The notes: generated from the letters alone by a model not told the origin. Counted from the stretch's first letter, positions 1 to 7,601 are shown. The stretch is DNA of 64,000 nt from Rhizobium favelukesii (GCF_000577275.2 NZ_HG916853.1:62001-126000), one strand, 5' to 3'. Made by a program: numbers and translations.

Positions 1-2
1 AG

Positions 3-299
3 GGCGCGCATCTGGTAGCCACTGAGCAGCCCGTCGATACCTCCACAGCTGCCGGGAAGGCGTTCTTCGACATGCTCGGCGTCTTCGCGGAATTCGAAAC
101 TAACCTGCGGCGCGAGCGGCAGGTTGAGGGTATCGCCGCTGCCAGGAAACGTGGCATCTACAAAGGCCGCCCACCGAAGATTGACCGCGCAGAAATCCTG
201 CTTCGGCTGCAACAGGGCCAGGGCCCCAGCAAGATCGCCCGCGATCTCGGCATATCGCGCGGCACGGTCTATCAGGTGCGTAAAGGTACTTCCGAATGA
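3..299 (+). CDS. Serine recombinase (resolvase/invertase), C-terminal part
   Basis: The reading frame is already open at the window edge, so the N-terminal catalytic region lies outside. The visible part has the typical end of the catalytic domain (STAAGKAFFDMLGVFAEFE, then RRERQVEGIAAARKRGIYKGR) followed by a helix-turn-helix (ILLRLQQGQGPSKIARDLGISRGTVYQVRKG) that would bind the crossover site. These enzymes carry out site-specific recombination through a serine-DNA bond. The stop codon overlaps the ATG of the next gene by 4 bp, so the two were probably translated together. Whether it belongs to a Tn3-type transposon or a plasmid resolution system cannot be judged from this fragment. Confidence 0.85.
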   Translation, partial: GAHLVATEQPVDTSTAAGKAFFDMLGVFAEFETNLRRERQVEGIAAARKRGIYKGRPPKIDRAEILLRLQQGQGPSKIARDLGISRGTVYQVRKGTSE

Positions 300-725
300 G
301 CAAGGCCAACCGCATCACCCGCTTGACATCCGCCGCCTGCGAGCAAATCCAGGCCCGCATGTTTGAGGCTTGCAGTAAGATCGCCGCAGATCACGGACTG
401 GTTATCGAAAGCGCCGGGTGGCGCGGCCAGGAGCCTGGCTTTTCGTTCGAACCTGCATTCCGCATCAGCATTCCCGCGCCAGACTGCGCAGCCAGACGGC
501 AAGCCTCTCAATCTGGATAAAGAGATGTTCGCCCTGCTGGCCGAACAGTTCGGTCTGGAAGTTCGAACGCGAGTTTATCGCTGGCGGTGAGCGTTTCCGG
601 ATCACCGGCATTGATCCACGAAGACCTAAATATCCCATCTCCGTCAGCGTATTCCCGATCATCGCGGCTTCAAGTTCACCGCCGACAATGTGGCCATGCT
701 GCTCAAAGCACAGGCCAAACCCTGA
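296..725 (+). pseudogene. Unknown gene downstream of recombinase, broken by frameshifts
   Basis: The gene starts at an ATG overlapping the recombinase stop. One protein can be followed only by changing frame at least three times: MSKANRITRLTSAACEQIQA in the first frame, DGKPLNLDKEMFALLAEQFG in the second near 500, FIAGGERFRITGIDPRRPKY in the third near 575, and RGFKFTADNVAMLLKAQAKP near 664, ending at TGA 723-725. The pieces join in a sensible order and give about 140 residues with no large gap. I do not recognise the family. Its position directly behind a recombinase suggests a linked accessory gene. The repeated small shifts indicate decay rather than programmed frameshifting. Confidence 0.6.
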
Positions 726-728
726 CGT

Positions 729-1202
729 TCATGAAACGTTCTTCAACTTGGCCAAAATCCCAGCTTCGAGCCGACAGGCCTCGTCGCTGGGGTCCTGCAA
801 ATTGGTGCAGACAACAAACTCGCATTTATCGAATCTGGACCGACAGAAGTCGCGAACCTCCTTCAACACGTCTAAGCGAAGGAGTGGCTCGCCACCCTGA
901 AACTCGACCTTGATCCTCTTCGTGGACAGTCCGTCCAGGAACCGGATCACCGCCTTCAGGGTCTCATCAGTCCAATCGAACCCCGGTGTTTTCTCATTTA
1001 CCCTCGAGACCTGACAGTAGCCGCAGGCGAGGTTGCAGCGCAGGGACGGGACGAGAATAACGTAGTCGAGGTCACCGGGGGTGTAGAGACGGCTGGCGAA
1101 CCGATATTCAAAACCTGCATAAGCGAGGTCGCCCGGTTCCTGAAATGCATGGCCGTTCGCTTCTAAAAATTCCGTATCGCCTTCAGTAATACCAACATGC
1201 AT
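729..1202 (-). pseudogene. Radical SAM protein fragment, HxsB-like
   Basis: This 157-residue piece carries a radical SAM iron-sulfur motif of the CxxxCxxC type (CNLACGYC, about residues 58-65) followed directly by QVSR, then KVEFQGGEPLLRLDVLKEVR, the glycine-rich SAM-binding stretch. The CQVSR extension resembles HxsB, the radical SAM maturase of the His-Xaa-Ser peptide modification system. HxsB-type proteins are about 450 residues or more, so this copy is short at both ends. The N-terminal side abuts the IS630 element and the C-terminal side ends in the decayed gene to its left. No SPASM-like cysteine cluster or other hxs gene is visible nearby. The HxsB assignment is an inference from the motif; a related radical SAM peptide maturase is possible. 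Confidence 0.6.
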
Positions 1203-2310
1203 TGATCAAAACCGATGCGCCCACTCGCGCAGTCCAATGGACATTATCTTCCAGGGTTGCGCGACGAGTTTGTTCCAGGCGGCACAGCAGTGAGCGACGA
1301 TGTCCTCGTAGTCTGTGAAGATGCGGTTCGACAGCCAGTTGTCCCTCATAAACTGCCAGACGTTTTCGACAGGGTTCAATTCAGGCGAACGCGGCGGCAA
1401 GAACAGCAATGTGATGTTGTCAGGGACGCTGAGCTTCGGCGTGACGTGCCATCCGGCTTGATCGAGGATGAGGACCGCGTGAGCGCCGTCATCGACTGCC
1501 TGGCTGATTTCCAGCAGATGTTGATTCATGGCGTCGGTATCGCAATAGGGCAATACGAGGCCCGCGCCCTTACCTTTCTTGGGGCAGATGGCACCGAAGA
1601 TGTACGCCCACATCGTCCGTTGATCCAGCGGCGCTGAAGGTCGGGTGCCACGGCGAGCCCATCGGCGGGTGATCTTGTTTTTCTGACCTATGCGCGCCTC
1701 GTCGGCCCACCAGAGTTCGATCTCGGTATTCTTCGGGAGGCTGCTTCTGATGGCTGCCAATGCGGCAGGGAACTCTTTTTAAAAGCGTCCACTTCGGGTT
1801 CATTCTGGGCGTAGTGGCGCGGCCGGGCAGACAGCTTGGCAAAGCCGAGAGCCTTCAATTCGCGACCAACCGTGGTCTCGTCCATCGAGATCCGGAATTC
1901 CTGGAAGATCCATTGGACCAGATCCTTGCGCCGCCACCGAACGACACCGTGGATAGCCGGGATCGGACCACGCTCTACAATCTTGGCCAAGGCCTGGCGC
2001 TGATCATCATTCAGCTTGGGCCGATTGCCGGGAGCCTTGCCGTTGAGGAGCCCGGCCGACCCGTGCTCATTGAAACGAACGACCCAGTCGCGAACAATCT
2101 GCAAGGTCACGCCCCCGATCCGGGCCGCATCTGTACGCGAGCCGCCGTCATAAATTTCCGCCAACGCCAGAAGCCGCCGCGCTTGAGCGGCATCCTTGGT
2201 CCCTTTCGCGAACTGCCGCAGAGCAGGACCATCAAAATCATCGCGCAATGCAATCGCCGAACCCATTGCAAACCTCCCGTTTGCCCCATGGATTCAGATT
2301 TTCACCGATT
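1203..2310 (-). mobile_element. IS630-family insertion sequence (approximate limits)
   Basis: The element is defined by its transposase, read on the minus strand. The ends are approximate: imperfectly similar inverted stretches lie near 1203-1218 and 2290-2310 (both contain a TTTT-A-C core), but I could not fix exact inverted repeats or the TA target duplication usual for the family. It separates the radical SAM fragment from the region to its right and probably removed that gene's 5' end. Confidence 0.55.
1206..2266 (-). CDS. IS630-family transposase in two overlapping frames
   Basis: The N-terminal half (2266 down to about 1780) holds the helix-turn-helix DNA-binding part (RRLLALAEIYDGGSRTDAARI, LQIVRDWVVRFNEHG). 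The C-terminal half, in the -1 frame and ending at 1206, holds the DDE catalytic core: Asp in WWADEARIGQ, Asp in LILDQAGWH and Glu in LNPVENVW. The halves join at a minus-strand AAAAAG run (1780-1775) preceded by TTTT. A -1 slip there restores DAFKKEFPAALAAIRS. An A-rich slip at the ORF junction is known in several IS families, so this may be programmed frameshifting rather than mutation. The joined protein would be about 350 residues, normal for IS630. Confidence 0.8.
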
Positions 2311-2825
2311 CGGGAATCCCAAGTGAGTCGCACTCTGCGCTCGCTGGTATAAGGGGCTCAATGGCCCGAATATGTTGTGCTCGAAGCGCCACTTCGTCGC
2401 AGGTCTGAGCATGCCTCCACCCCCGCTGGCTCCCATCTCTTCGACATGAGTTCTTTGCACCTGAAAGGACCTGAGAAATGCCCCTAAACCTTTTTCTTGA
2501 TGGTATGGACACCGTTGCGAACACGGGAAGGTTTTTCGTCGAACTCACCGAGCGCATAGGAGATGGTAAACTCGTTGGCGACGAGGACGTTACGCATCTC
2601 GCGAGAGCATTCGGATTAAAGATTCCCTCCGACCTGGTGGGAGCTTCCATAGTTTCGTTGGAGGAGGGTCACGACGCAGAGCAAGCGACGGAGCGAAAAG
2701 ACGAGCCTGGTCGGCTCCGAATGGTTGTCACCTATCCACCCGTAGTAGTTCCTCCAGACTCGGGCGTAGTCGAGAAAAAATTCAAGAAGTGCCTCAAGGT
2801 TTGTCAGACTGTTGGCGGTGCTAAG

Positions 2826-4339
2826 CTCGACTTTGTACAAAATCGGTGGTGATTTCGGGGGCATCTGAGCAGCCCTGGGTGAATCAATTCGCCGCAGGGT
2901 CCCGGCCTTGCGCCATTCGTTTGATCGGATTCGAACGAATGGATGAGCGAACAACATGATTGTAGCCGTGAGCCGGGAGACGCGGTCCCCCACATCCTTC
3001 GCAAATGGCTGTCGCCGTTTCGTTTCTGGTTTACCGCGCCAAGCTGGGAGCATCTGCTGGTCCTGGTGATGGGTGCGCTCCTTTCGCCTGGCAAGCGAAC
3101 GGTGACGGCCTGCCTGCGCATCACCGGACGCGCGGAGGTAAGTAATTTTGCCGCCTATCATCAACTCCTCAACCGAGCCCGCTGGAACCCTCGCACGTTG
3201 GCGGCCCGTCTGCTGTCCATCATTGTTGCCCGGCTCGTGCCCGAGGGCCCTGTCGTGATTGGCATGGATGATACAATCGAACGGCGTTGGGGCCAACGCA
3301 TCGCCGCGCGTGGAATTTATCGTGACCCGGTGCGCTCCAGCCATGGCCACTTTGTCAAGGCCAGCGGCTTGAGATGGTTGAGCTTCATGGTTCTTTCACC
3401 TGTCCCATGGGCAAAATGTATTAAAGCCCTGCCGGTGCTGACGATCCTGTGTCCCTCTGAGCGCCATGATCAGAAGAAGGGCCGAAAGCACAAGCTGCTG
3501 ACTGATTGGGCAAGGCAAGGCGTCTTGCAGCTTTGCCGCTGGCTGCCGGGCCGCGAAATCATCTTTGTCGGCGATAGCAGCTTTGCCGTTCATACACTGG
3601 CTGCGGCTCTTCCCGACACGGCCACTCTCATCACGCGGTTGCGTCTGGATGCCAGTCTCTTTGCTCCACCAGATCAACGGCACGAACATACGCTCGGGCG
3701 ACCGGCGCAAAAAGGCAGGCCATTGCCGAAACTGAAAACGCTCCTCAAAGACGCAAAGACCGAGTGGCAGCGCATCGTCGCATCGTCCTGGTACGGCAAG
3801 CAAACCGACAAAACCCTTGATGTCACATCAGGAACCGGCCTCTGGTATCGGCGTGGAACGCCCCCAAGACCAATTCGCTGGGTTCTCGTTCGCGATCCAT
3901 CAGGCCGTCGTGAACCCCAGGCGTTCATGAGCACCAACGTCAACCTTGAGCCCGCTCAGATCATTGCCTATTTCGTTCGGCGCTGGCAGATCGAGGTCAC
4001 CTTCGCCGAAACGCGAGCGCATCTTGGCGTGGAAACCCAACGGCAGTGGAACGACAAAGCCATCATGCGCACGACCCCGTCGCTGCTGGCGCTCTACAGC
4101 CTCGTCACACTCTGGGCATGCGATCTGCTCGGTCATGGCGTCCTTCCCTATGCCGCCGCCTGGTACAAGAAAACAGAGTTCACCTTCTCCGATGCCATCG
4201 GTGCGGTTCGCATGATCCTGTGGGATCAGGATATTTATCGACAGCACCCGCCAGACCCGGACATTCCTGAAACTCAACCAAGCCGCCTCAAGCGGATGAC
4301 ACAAGCACTTTGCTTCGCTGCATAATGTACAAAGTCGAG
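2826..4339 (+). mobile_element. IS701-like insertion sequence, complete, with target duplication
   Basis: Perfect 14-bp terminal inverted repeats CTCGACTTTGTACA are present at 2826-2839 and, inverted, at 4326-4339. The element is flanked by direct repeats CTAAG at 2821-2825 and 4340-4344. The first four bases (CTAA) fit the YTAR target preference known for IS701 elements, so the true duplication may be 4 bp with G assigned to the element. The length of 1514 bp and the single transposase gene fit the family. It looks intact and recently inserted. Confidence 0.9.
2943..4325 (+). CDS. IS701-like DDE transposase
   Basis: A 460-residue protein filling the IS between the inverted repeats. It begins with a conserved N-terminal region (FTAPSWEHLLVLVMGALLSP; ITGRAEVSNFAAYHQLLNRA) and contains the DDE catalytic region: Asp-Asp in VVIGMDDTIERRWGQ, Asp in IIFVGDSSFAVHTL, and the C-terminal YFVRRWQIEVTFAETRAHLG segment with the likely catalytic Glu, as in IS4/IS701-type enzymes. 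The gene stops 1 base before the right inverted repeat. No frameshift or stop interrupts it, so it is probably active. IS4-superfamily membership is firm from these motifs; the IS701 label also rests on the CTAA target site. Confidence 0.85.
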   Translation: MSEQHDCSREPGDAVPHILRKWLSPFRFWFTAPSWEHLLVLVMGALLSPGKRTVTACLRITGRAEVSNFAAYHQLLNRARWNPRTLAARLLSIIVARLVPEGPVVIGMDDTIERRWGQRIAARGIYRDPVRSSHGHFVKASGLRWLSFMVLSPVPWAKCIKALPVLTILCPSERHDQKKGRKHKLLTDWARQGVLQLCRWLPGREIIFVGDSSFAVHTLAAALPDTATLITRLRLDASLFAPPDQRHEHTLGRPAQKGRPLPKLKTLLKDAKTEWQRIVASSWYGKQTDKTLDVTSGTGLWYRRGTPPRPIRWVLVRDPSGRREPQAFMSTNVNLEPAQIIAYFVRRWQIEVTFAETRAHLGVETQRQWNDKAIMRTTPSLLALYSLVTLWACDLLGHGVLPYAAAWYKKTEFTFSDAIGAVRMILWDQDIYRQHPPDPDIPETQPSRLKRMTQALCFAA

Positions 4340-4485
4340 CTAAGGTATGTGCAGAGGTATGTGTCAACATTGACATTGGCTTTGGAGGAATCGGCGGCAA
4401 GATCACTGCAACCGTATCGGTAGCTTTTTAGCAGGCTGCCTGGCGCACCAGGACTGATCACGACGTGACTAATATTGCACAACAG

Positions 4486-4519
4486 AAAAAGCCGCCTCCC
4501 CGATTAAGGAGGAGGCGGC
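4486..4519 (-). terminator. Rho-independent terminator on the minus strand
   Basis: A 9-bp perfect stem GCCGCCTCC (4491-4499) pairs with GGAGGCGGC (4511-4519). The run of five A at 4486-4490 on the plus strand reads as U on the minus-strand transcript. It lies just past the stop of the secreted protein gene that ends at 4528 and would end that transcript. Confidence 0.8.
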
Positions 4520-4527
4520 CTGATTGC

Positions 4528-4959
4528 TTAAGGAGCGGGAGCCGACGTGGAAATCATGATTGTCCATTCGCCTTTCGGCTTCCCCCAGGGCTTCTCTTTG
4601 TTAGTGCTGAGACCAATCTTGTCGATTCCGGAAACGCCCGGCCCCACAAATTTGAACCACGTTTCGGCACCCTTTCCGCCAGCGTTTGGTGAAGGGCAAT
4701 AGACATGATAATCCTTCTTCGCGACGCTCTGACCTCCAGACATGAAGTTCGCATGTGCGACTACCCACATCGGTCTCCAAGGCCTGCCATTACTAGCCTT
4801 TATCGTGACGTTGCCATCGTTGTTGAGCCAAAGATCTACGAACTGATTTTTGTCATCATTAAAGAATGCGTGAACGCCGCTCGTGTCATAGGCGTTCGCA
4901 CGTTCCGCGCATACGGCAAAGAGTATAGCGAGAAACGCGCTGACCAAAAGATTGCGCAT
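4528..4959 (-). CDS. Small secreted protein of unknown function
   Basis: Start chosen at ATG 4959 because GGAGG lies 8 bases upstream; a longer frame reaching 5028 lacks this. The 143-residue product opens with a Sec signal peptide (MRNLLVSAFLAILFAVCAERANA, probable cleavage after ANA). The mature part is aromatic-rich (DTSGVHAFFNDDKNQFVDLW, NGRPWRPMWVVAHANFMSGG) with a predicted beta-rich character and Cys in HVYCPSPNAGG. I do not recognise a domain. A terminator follows immediately, so it is a single-gene unit at the edge of the phage remnant, possibly a cargo gene of the prophage. Confidence 0.75.
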   Translation of the reverse strand: MRNLLVSAFLAILFAVCAERANAYDTSGVHAFFNDDKNQFVDLWLNNDGNVTIKASNGRPWRPMWVVAHANFMSGGQSVAKKDYHVYCPSPNAGGKGAETWFKFVGPGVSGIDKIGLSTNKEKPWGKPKGEWTIMISTSAPAP

Positions 4960-5083
4960 TGCATCATCCTCCAACCTAGTTGCACTTCGGTATAACGGAC
5001 GCCAGTTTAAATTGAATAGAAACGCCATAATATTTAAACCTTAAGATGCACTACGTCATCCAAAAGAGGTATTGCCGCCTTAT

Positions 5084-5395
5084 CTATGAGCGATTTTGCG
5101 TTCGCGAGTTCGACTGGTTCTCGACAATCCGATCTACGCGGAGCGTCATATTGTCGACAGCCGCCTTCACCCCGCTGATCGCCTCCATGATCTGGTCAGT
5201 CGTCTCGCGAAGCCCAGCCTTTGAAACGTACTGCTCGGCCACGTGAAGCTTGTGGGATGCCAACGTTTCTGCGACCTTTTCGATGTCCTTGCGGTTTTCC
5301 GCGACCTTGCCCTCAATGCGCCACCAGATCGCCCAGCCGGAGCCGGCGACCGTGAGGAAGAACAGCACCACCTTCATGATTTCTTCTGGCGTCAT
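5084..5395 (-). CDS. Small membrane-anchored coiled-coil phage protein
   Basis: A 103-residue product with one N-terminal membrane segment (about residues 8-26, VVLFFLTVAGSGWAIWWRIE) followed by charged heptad-like sequence (ENRKDIEKVAETLASHKLHV, then ISGVKAAVDNMTLRVDRIVE). Its ATG overlaps the stop of the gene upstream by 4 bp, so it is the last member of the lysis-end operon. The layout resembles small phage membrane proteins of the XhlA/haemolysin type, but no family motif is decisive. It may assist lysis or superinfection exclusion. Confidence 0.7.
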   Translation of the reverse strand: MTPEEIMKVVLFFLTVAGSGWAIWWRIEGKVAENRKDIEKVAETLASHKLHVAEQYVSKAGLRETTDQIMEAISGVKAAVDNMTLRVDRIVENQSNSRTQNRS

Positions 5396-5715
5396 TGCGA
5401 AGCCTCGCGGGCTGTGATCACATTCGAATCATCAATCGGAGAAGTTGCATGTTCGAAGATGTTGAAATCAACATTCCATGCCCCGGATGCGGACAGAAGA
5501 CGAAGAAGAGCGTCGCTTGGTTGAAAGCGAACAAGCAATTCACCTGTGACGGATGCAGCAATGCAGTCACTGTGGACGCAGAAAAGCTCTTCGCCGGAAT
5601 CAAGAAGGCCGACAAGACCTTGGCGGATTTCCGGAAGAAGCTCGCTCGCCGCGAAAAGCGCTGACAAGTAGTCTTCTAGGTCGGCGGTATCGCACCGCAA
5701 TTTAATCGTGGTCAT
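5392..5715 (-). CDS. Hypothetical phage protein, translationally coupled
   Basis: A 107-residue product with an acidic, helical sequence (TADLEDYLSALFAASELLPE, LLDSGEELFCVHSDCIAAS). Both ends overlap neighbouring genes by the ATGA arrangement: its ATG (5715-5713) overlaps the stop of the Rz1-like gene and its TGA overlaps the ATG of the membrane protein gene. Such double coupling is typical of phage operons and is the main support for this strand. A zinc-ribbon ORF lies opposite it in the same codon register, so one of the two may be a shadow. No family recognised. Confidence 0.55.
   Translation of the reverse strand: MTTIKLRCDTADLEDYLSALFAASELLPEIRQGLVGLLDSGEELFCVHSDCIAASVTGELLVRFQPSDALLRLLSASGAWNVDFNIFEHATSPIDDSNVITAREASQ
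5449..5664 (+). CDS. Small zinc-ribbon protein, antisense to a phage gene
   Basis: Start chosen at ATG 5449, preceded by GGAGAAG. The 71-residue product has two CxxC knuckles, CPGCGQKTKKSV and FTCDGCSNAV, separated by 20 residues, followed by a basic helical tail (DKTLADFRKKLARREKR). The Cys pairs and the intervening aromatic residues look like a genuine zinc ribbon. It lies entirely opposite the coupled minus-strand gene at 5392-5715, codon against codon. Evidence exists for both strands, and without comparative data I cannot say which is real or whether both are. Confidence 0.5.
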   Translation: MFEDVEINIPCPGCGQKTKKSVAWLKANKQFTCDGCSNAVTVDAEKLFAGIKKADKTLADFRKKLARREKR

Positions 5716-6023
5716 TTCGTCACCACCTTACCCGTCAGTCCGGCGTCGCGGTCGGCGTAGAAGTCACGTAGCTCGAGGTGCTTGCGGGCGCACGATAGTA
5801 GTCTGGCCCGGTCTTTCTTCCAGTAATATTCAAGGAGTGCCAGAGTTAGCTCCTTGTCGCCCAGGTCGACAGGCCCGACGCACCGCTCGAGCAATACGCT
5901 GTCCGGCTTGGTGAGCTTGGGCAACGGCGGGACGACGACCAGCTTATCGGATCTGGTTGATGCGGCGCACGCTGGGAGCGCTAAGCACAACGCGACCAGC
6001 ATCAGGATCTTGGTCAGCTTCAC
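5712..6023 (-). CDS. Rz1-like outer-membrane spanin lipoprotein
   Basis: Start set at GTG 6023, with GAGGAG just upstream; the longer frame to 6143 has a basic, non-secretory leader and is out of keeping with the family. The 103-residue product begins KLTKILMLVALCLALPACAA, a lipoprotein signal with lipobox LPAC. The mature part has a short Pro-rich stretch (VVVPPLPKLTKPDS). The gene starts inside the Rz-like gene in another frame, the classical Rz/Rz1 overlap. Rz1 lipoproteins join with Rz to fuse inner and outer membranes at the end of phage lysis. The mature part is longer than lambda Rz1. Confidence 0.75.
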   Translation of the reverse strand: MKLTKILMLVALCLALPACAASTRSDKLVVVPPLPKLTKPDSVLLERCVGPVDLGDKELTLALLEYYWKKDRARLLSCARKHLELRDFYADRDAGLTGKVVTK

Positions 6024-6342
6024 GCTGTAGCTCCTCGATTTGAGTTTGGAGGGATTCGCTTTCGGACTGCATCGCAGCAATGCGGGTAGCCTCGCGAGCT
6101 TTGGCTGCGTCCTGCGCTGCAGACTGCCGTTCGATCTCAGCATCGCGCGCCGTTACGGCCTGCCGCTTCATCTCGGCGATTTCTGCCGTGAATTTTCCGG
6201 CCGCAGCCTGATATCCGGAATCGTAAATCCGGTTACAGGCTGTGCTGGCCGCAAAGAAGACAAAAGCGGCGAGGACCAGCGCGCCGACGGCGCTGACAAG
6301 CCACTTGTCGACGCCAAGGAGTCTTGCGATTGCGCCGATCAT
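5944..6342 (-). CDS. Rz-like inner-membrane spanin
   Basis: A 132-residue protein with an N-terminal membrane segment (about residues 13-33, KWLVSAVGALVLAAFVFFAA) and a long periplasmic coiled coil (EIAEMKRQAVTARDAEIERQ, then SESLQTQIEELQREADQDPD). This is the i-spanin plan: anchored in the inner membrane, reaching across the periplasm to the Rz1-type lipoprotein encoded within its 3' part. Its ATG overlaps the stop of the small membrane protein gene upstream by 4 bp. Confidence 0.75.
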   Translation of the reverse strand: MIGAIARLLGVDKWLVSAVGALVLAAFVFFAASTACNRIYDSGYQAAAGKFTAEIAEMKRQAVTARDAEIERQSAAQDAAKAREATRIAAMQSESESLQTQIEELQREADQDPDAGRVVLSAPSVRRINQIR

Positions 6343-6560
6343 TGCGCCACCTGCGCGGCGGCGATCTGCTTGGCCATGACTTCAGCGGTCGCTATCCAGC
6401 CCTTGATAATCGCGCCGAAAGCGTTGATCCCGCTCATGACGGCGATTGTCTGATCCTTCGTCAGGAATGCAGACCAGTCGAACAATTGCAGGCCGCCCAC
6501 GAGCGAGGAAAGGATCGCCAGACCGTAGAAAATGTAGTTGGTGATTTTGGTGGAGTTCAT
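6339..6560 (-). CDS. Small phage membrane protein, holin-like
   Basis: Start set at ATG 6560 (MNSTKITNYIFYGLAILSSL); the longer frame is only the overlap with the endolysin gene. The 73-residue product has a hydrophobic segment YIFYGLAILSSLVGGLQLF and a second amphipathic stretch (VMSGINAFGAIIKGWIATAE). It sits between endolysin and Rz, coupled to both by short overlaps, a usual site for a holin or antiholin. Which of the two small membrane proteins in this block is the true holin is not resolved. Confidence 0.7.
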   Translation of the reverse strand: MNSTKITNYIFYGLAILSSLVGGLQLFDWSAFLTKDQTIAVMSGINAFGAIIKGWIATAEVMAKQIAAAQVAQ

Positions 6561-7042
6561 GCGACCGCCTTGAGGCAAAGCGCCTTTTCCTGCGCGCGCC
6601 GCTTTACCAACCCGCCCACTACTCGGCCGCCCGCCTTGTTGAACATGGTGAGTGAATCGCACGCGCCTCGTATGTCGCCAGCGTTCAACTTGTGGGCCGC
6701 AGTGGACCTGCAGAACGTGCCGACACCGACGTTGTAGGTGAGAGACAGACCGGCGACGTAGGTCTCGATCGGCAATGCGTCTGGTGCCTTAAGGCACGCG
6801 CGCATCCCCTGCTCATGCACGATGAGGCTGTCAACGAGCATGTTATCGCAAGTCGCCTTGGAGAATTTCATCCCCGGCTTGATGTCCTTGGTCGCGCCGT
6901 AGCAAGCGGTCCAGATGCCGACCACGTCGCGGTATGCGTAGAGCCGCAGCCCTTCAAAGCCGCCGACAGTCTGGATTGCCATCGATCCTGCGAGCGTCAG
7001 CGCTGCTAGGCCGCCGCCCGCGGCCTTAAGCCTTGTTTTCAT
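6557..7042 (-). CDS. Phage endolysin, T4-lysozyme type (GH24)
   Basis: Start chosen at ATG 7042 (MKTRLKAAGGGLAALTLAGS), giving 161 residues. The catalytic triad pattern of T4 lysozyme, Glu-x8-Asp-x5-Thr, is visible: Glu in GFEGLRL, Asp in YRDVVGIW and Thr in IWTACYGAT. GLSLTYNVGVGTFCRST and the C-terminal GGLVKRRAQEKALC also fit. The enzyme cleaves peptidoglycan between MurNAc and GlcNAc. The N-terminal hydrophobic stretch with small residues suggests a signal-arrest-release or Sec-exported endolysin. Flanked by holin-like and spanin genes in a compact lysis operon. Confidence 0.92.
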   Translation of the reverse strand: MKTRLKAAGGGLAALTLAGSMAIQTVGGFEGLRLYAYRDVVGIWTACYGATKDIKPGMKFSKATCDNMLVDSLIVHEQGMRACLKAPDALPIETYVAGLSLTYNVGVGTFCRSTAAHKLNAGDIRGACDSLTMFNKAGGRVVGGLVKRRAQEKALCLKAVA

Positions 7043-7253
7043 CAGTGGTTTCCTTGTGTTCCGCCGCTTCAGGCTGCGCCAGCATGCGGCCGACGTACGC
7101 CCCGCCAAGCAGCAGCAGCGTCAGCCACCACGGCAGGTAGTCGGACACGGCCGGGACCAGATTGAGGATGATGTCGGCCAGCGCCGCGAGCTCCATGAGC
7201 CGCAGCGACCAGGCGCGCGAAAGCACCCGGCGCCAGTCGGGGATGAGATTCAT
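7026..7253 (-). CDS. Holin-like small membrane protein
   Basis: Start set at ATG 7253 (MNLIPDWRRVLSRAWSLRLM), 75 residues. Two hydrophobic segments are visible: LMELAALADIILNLVPAV and WWLTLLLLGGAYVGRMLAQ, with a charged C-terminus. The gene overlaps the start of the endolysin gene, as holins commonly do. Holins form the membrane lesion that times lysis. The N-terminal IPDWRRVLxRAWS pattern is shared by many rhizobial and other proteobacterial phage holin candidates. Confidence 0.7.
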   Translation of the reverse strand: MNLIPDWRRVLSRAWSLRLMELAALADIILNLVPAVSDYLPWWLTLLLLGGAYVGRMLAQPEAAEHKETTDENKA

Positions 7254-7337
7254 GGGGATGTCCTGATTTTTGTAGCGTCCGTTAAGCTGGCAGCACAGCA
7301 TCGAAGAAATGCTTGCGGTCCATAAAAACGCTCCCGA

Positions 7338-7601
7338 TTGCGTGGTAAAGAAGAGGCGCTAACCAAAGGAAGAGGCGCAGAAATCAATACGCCCGATTAC
7401 GATCCGAAGAACGTCGCTCGGTACGGCCGTGCAACCATCATCCTGAGTGCGCTCGCTGCCGCGCTCGTGATCTACGGTCTCTGGTCCGTGCTCCCGTGGG
7501 TGTATTTTACCTACGGCAGGCGCTGGTTGGCGCTAGTAGTCGTGATTATCGTCGCCGCGCCGGCCGTGTTTCGATACGTGGTGAGATACATTCTTCGCTG
7601 A
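7338..7601 (+). CDS. Small two-helix membrane protein, unknown
   Basis: The frame begins at a TTG codon and gives up to 87 residues. Two membrane segments are evident: ATIILSALAAALVIYGLWSV and RRWLALVVVIIVAAPAVFRY. The sequence before them (DYDPKNVARYGR) is hydrophilic. No good ribosome site or ATG is present, so the start is uncertain. It is transcribed against the lysis operon. I do not recognise it. Confidence 0.4.
   Translation: MRGKEEALTKGRGAEINTPDYDPKNVARYGRATIILSALAAALVIYGLWSVLPWVYFTYGRRWLALVVVIIVAAPAVFRYVVRYILR

Larger units (their letters stand above)
2478..4431 (+). pseudogene. 144-residue unknown protein, split by an IS701-like element
   Basis: The first segment runs from ATG 2478 to 2825. 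Removing the IS and one copy of the CTAAG target duplication joins it in frame to 4345-4431, ending at TAG. The rebuilt protein has 144 residues. The N-terminal part is acidic and helical (LFLDGMDTVANTGRFFVELTERIG), the middle is predicted loop, and the rebuilt C-terminus is rich in Cys, then Gly and Val (KVCQTVGGAKVCAEVCVNID then IGFGGIGGKITATVSVAF). I do not recognise the family. The perfect frame continuity across the insertion supports a real gene inactivated recently. A link with the radical SAM fragment at 729-1202 is only a possibility. Confidence 0.75.

Noticed and set aside
2294..2650. 118-residue minus-strand ORF
   Set aside because: It overlaps the 144-residue plus-strand gene, whose frame is confirmed by continuity across the IS; it also runs into the IS630 end.
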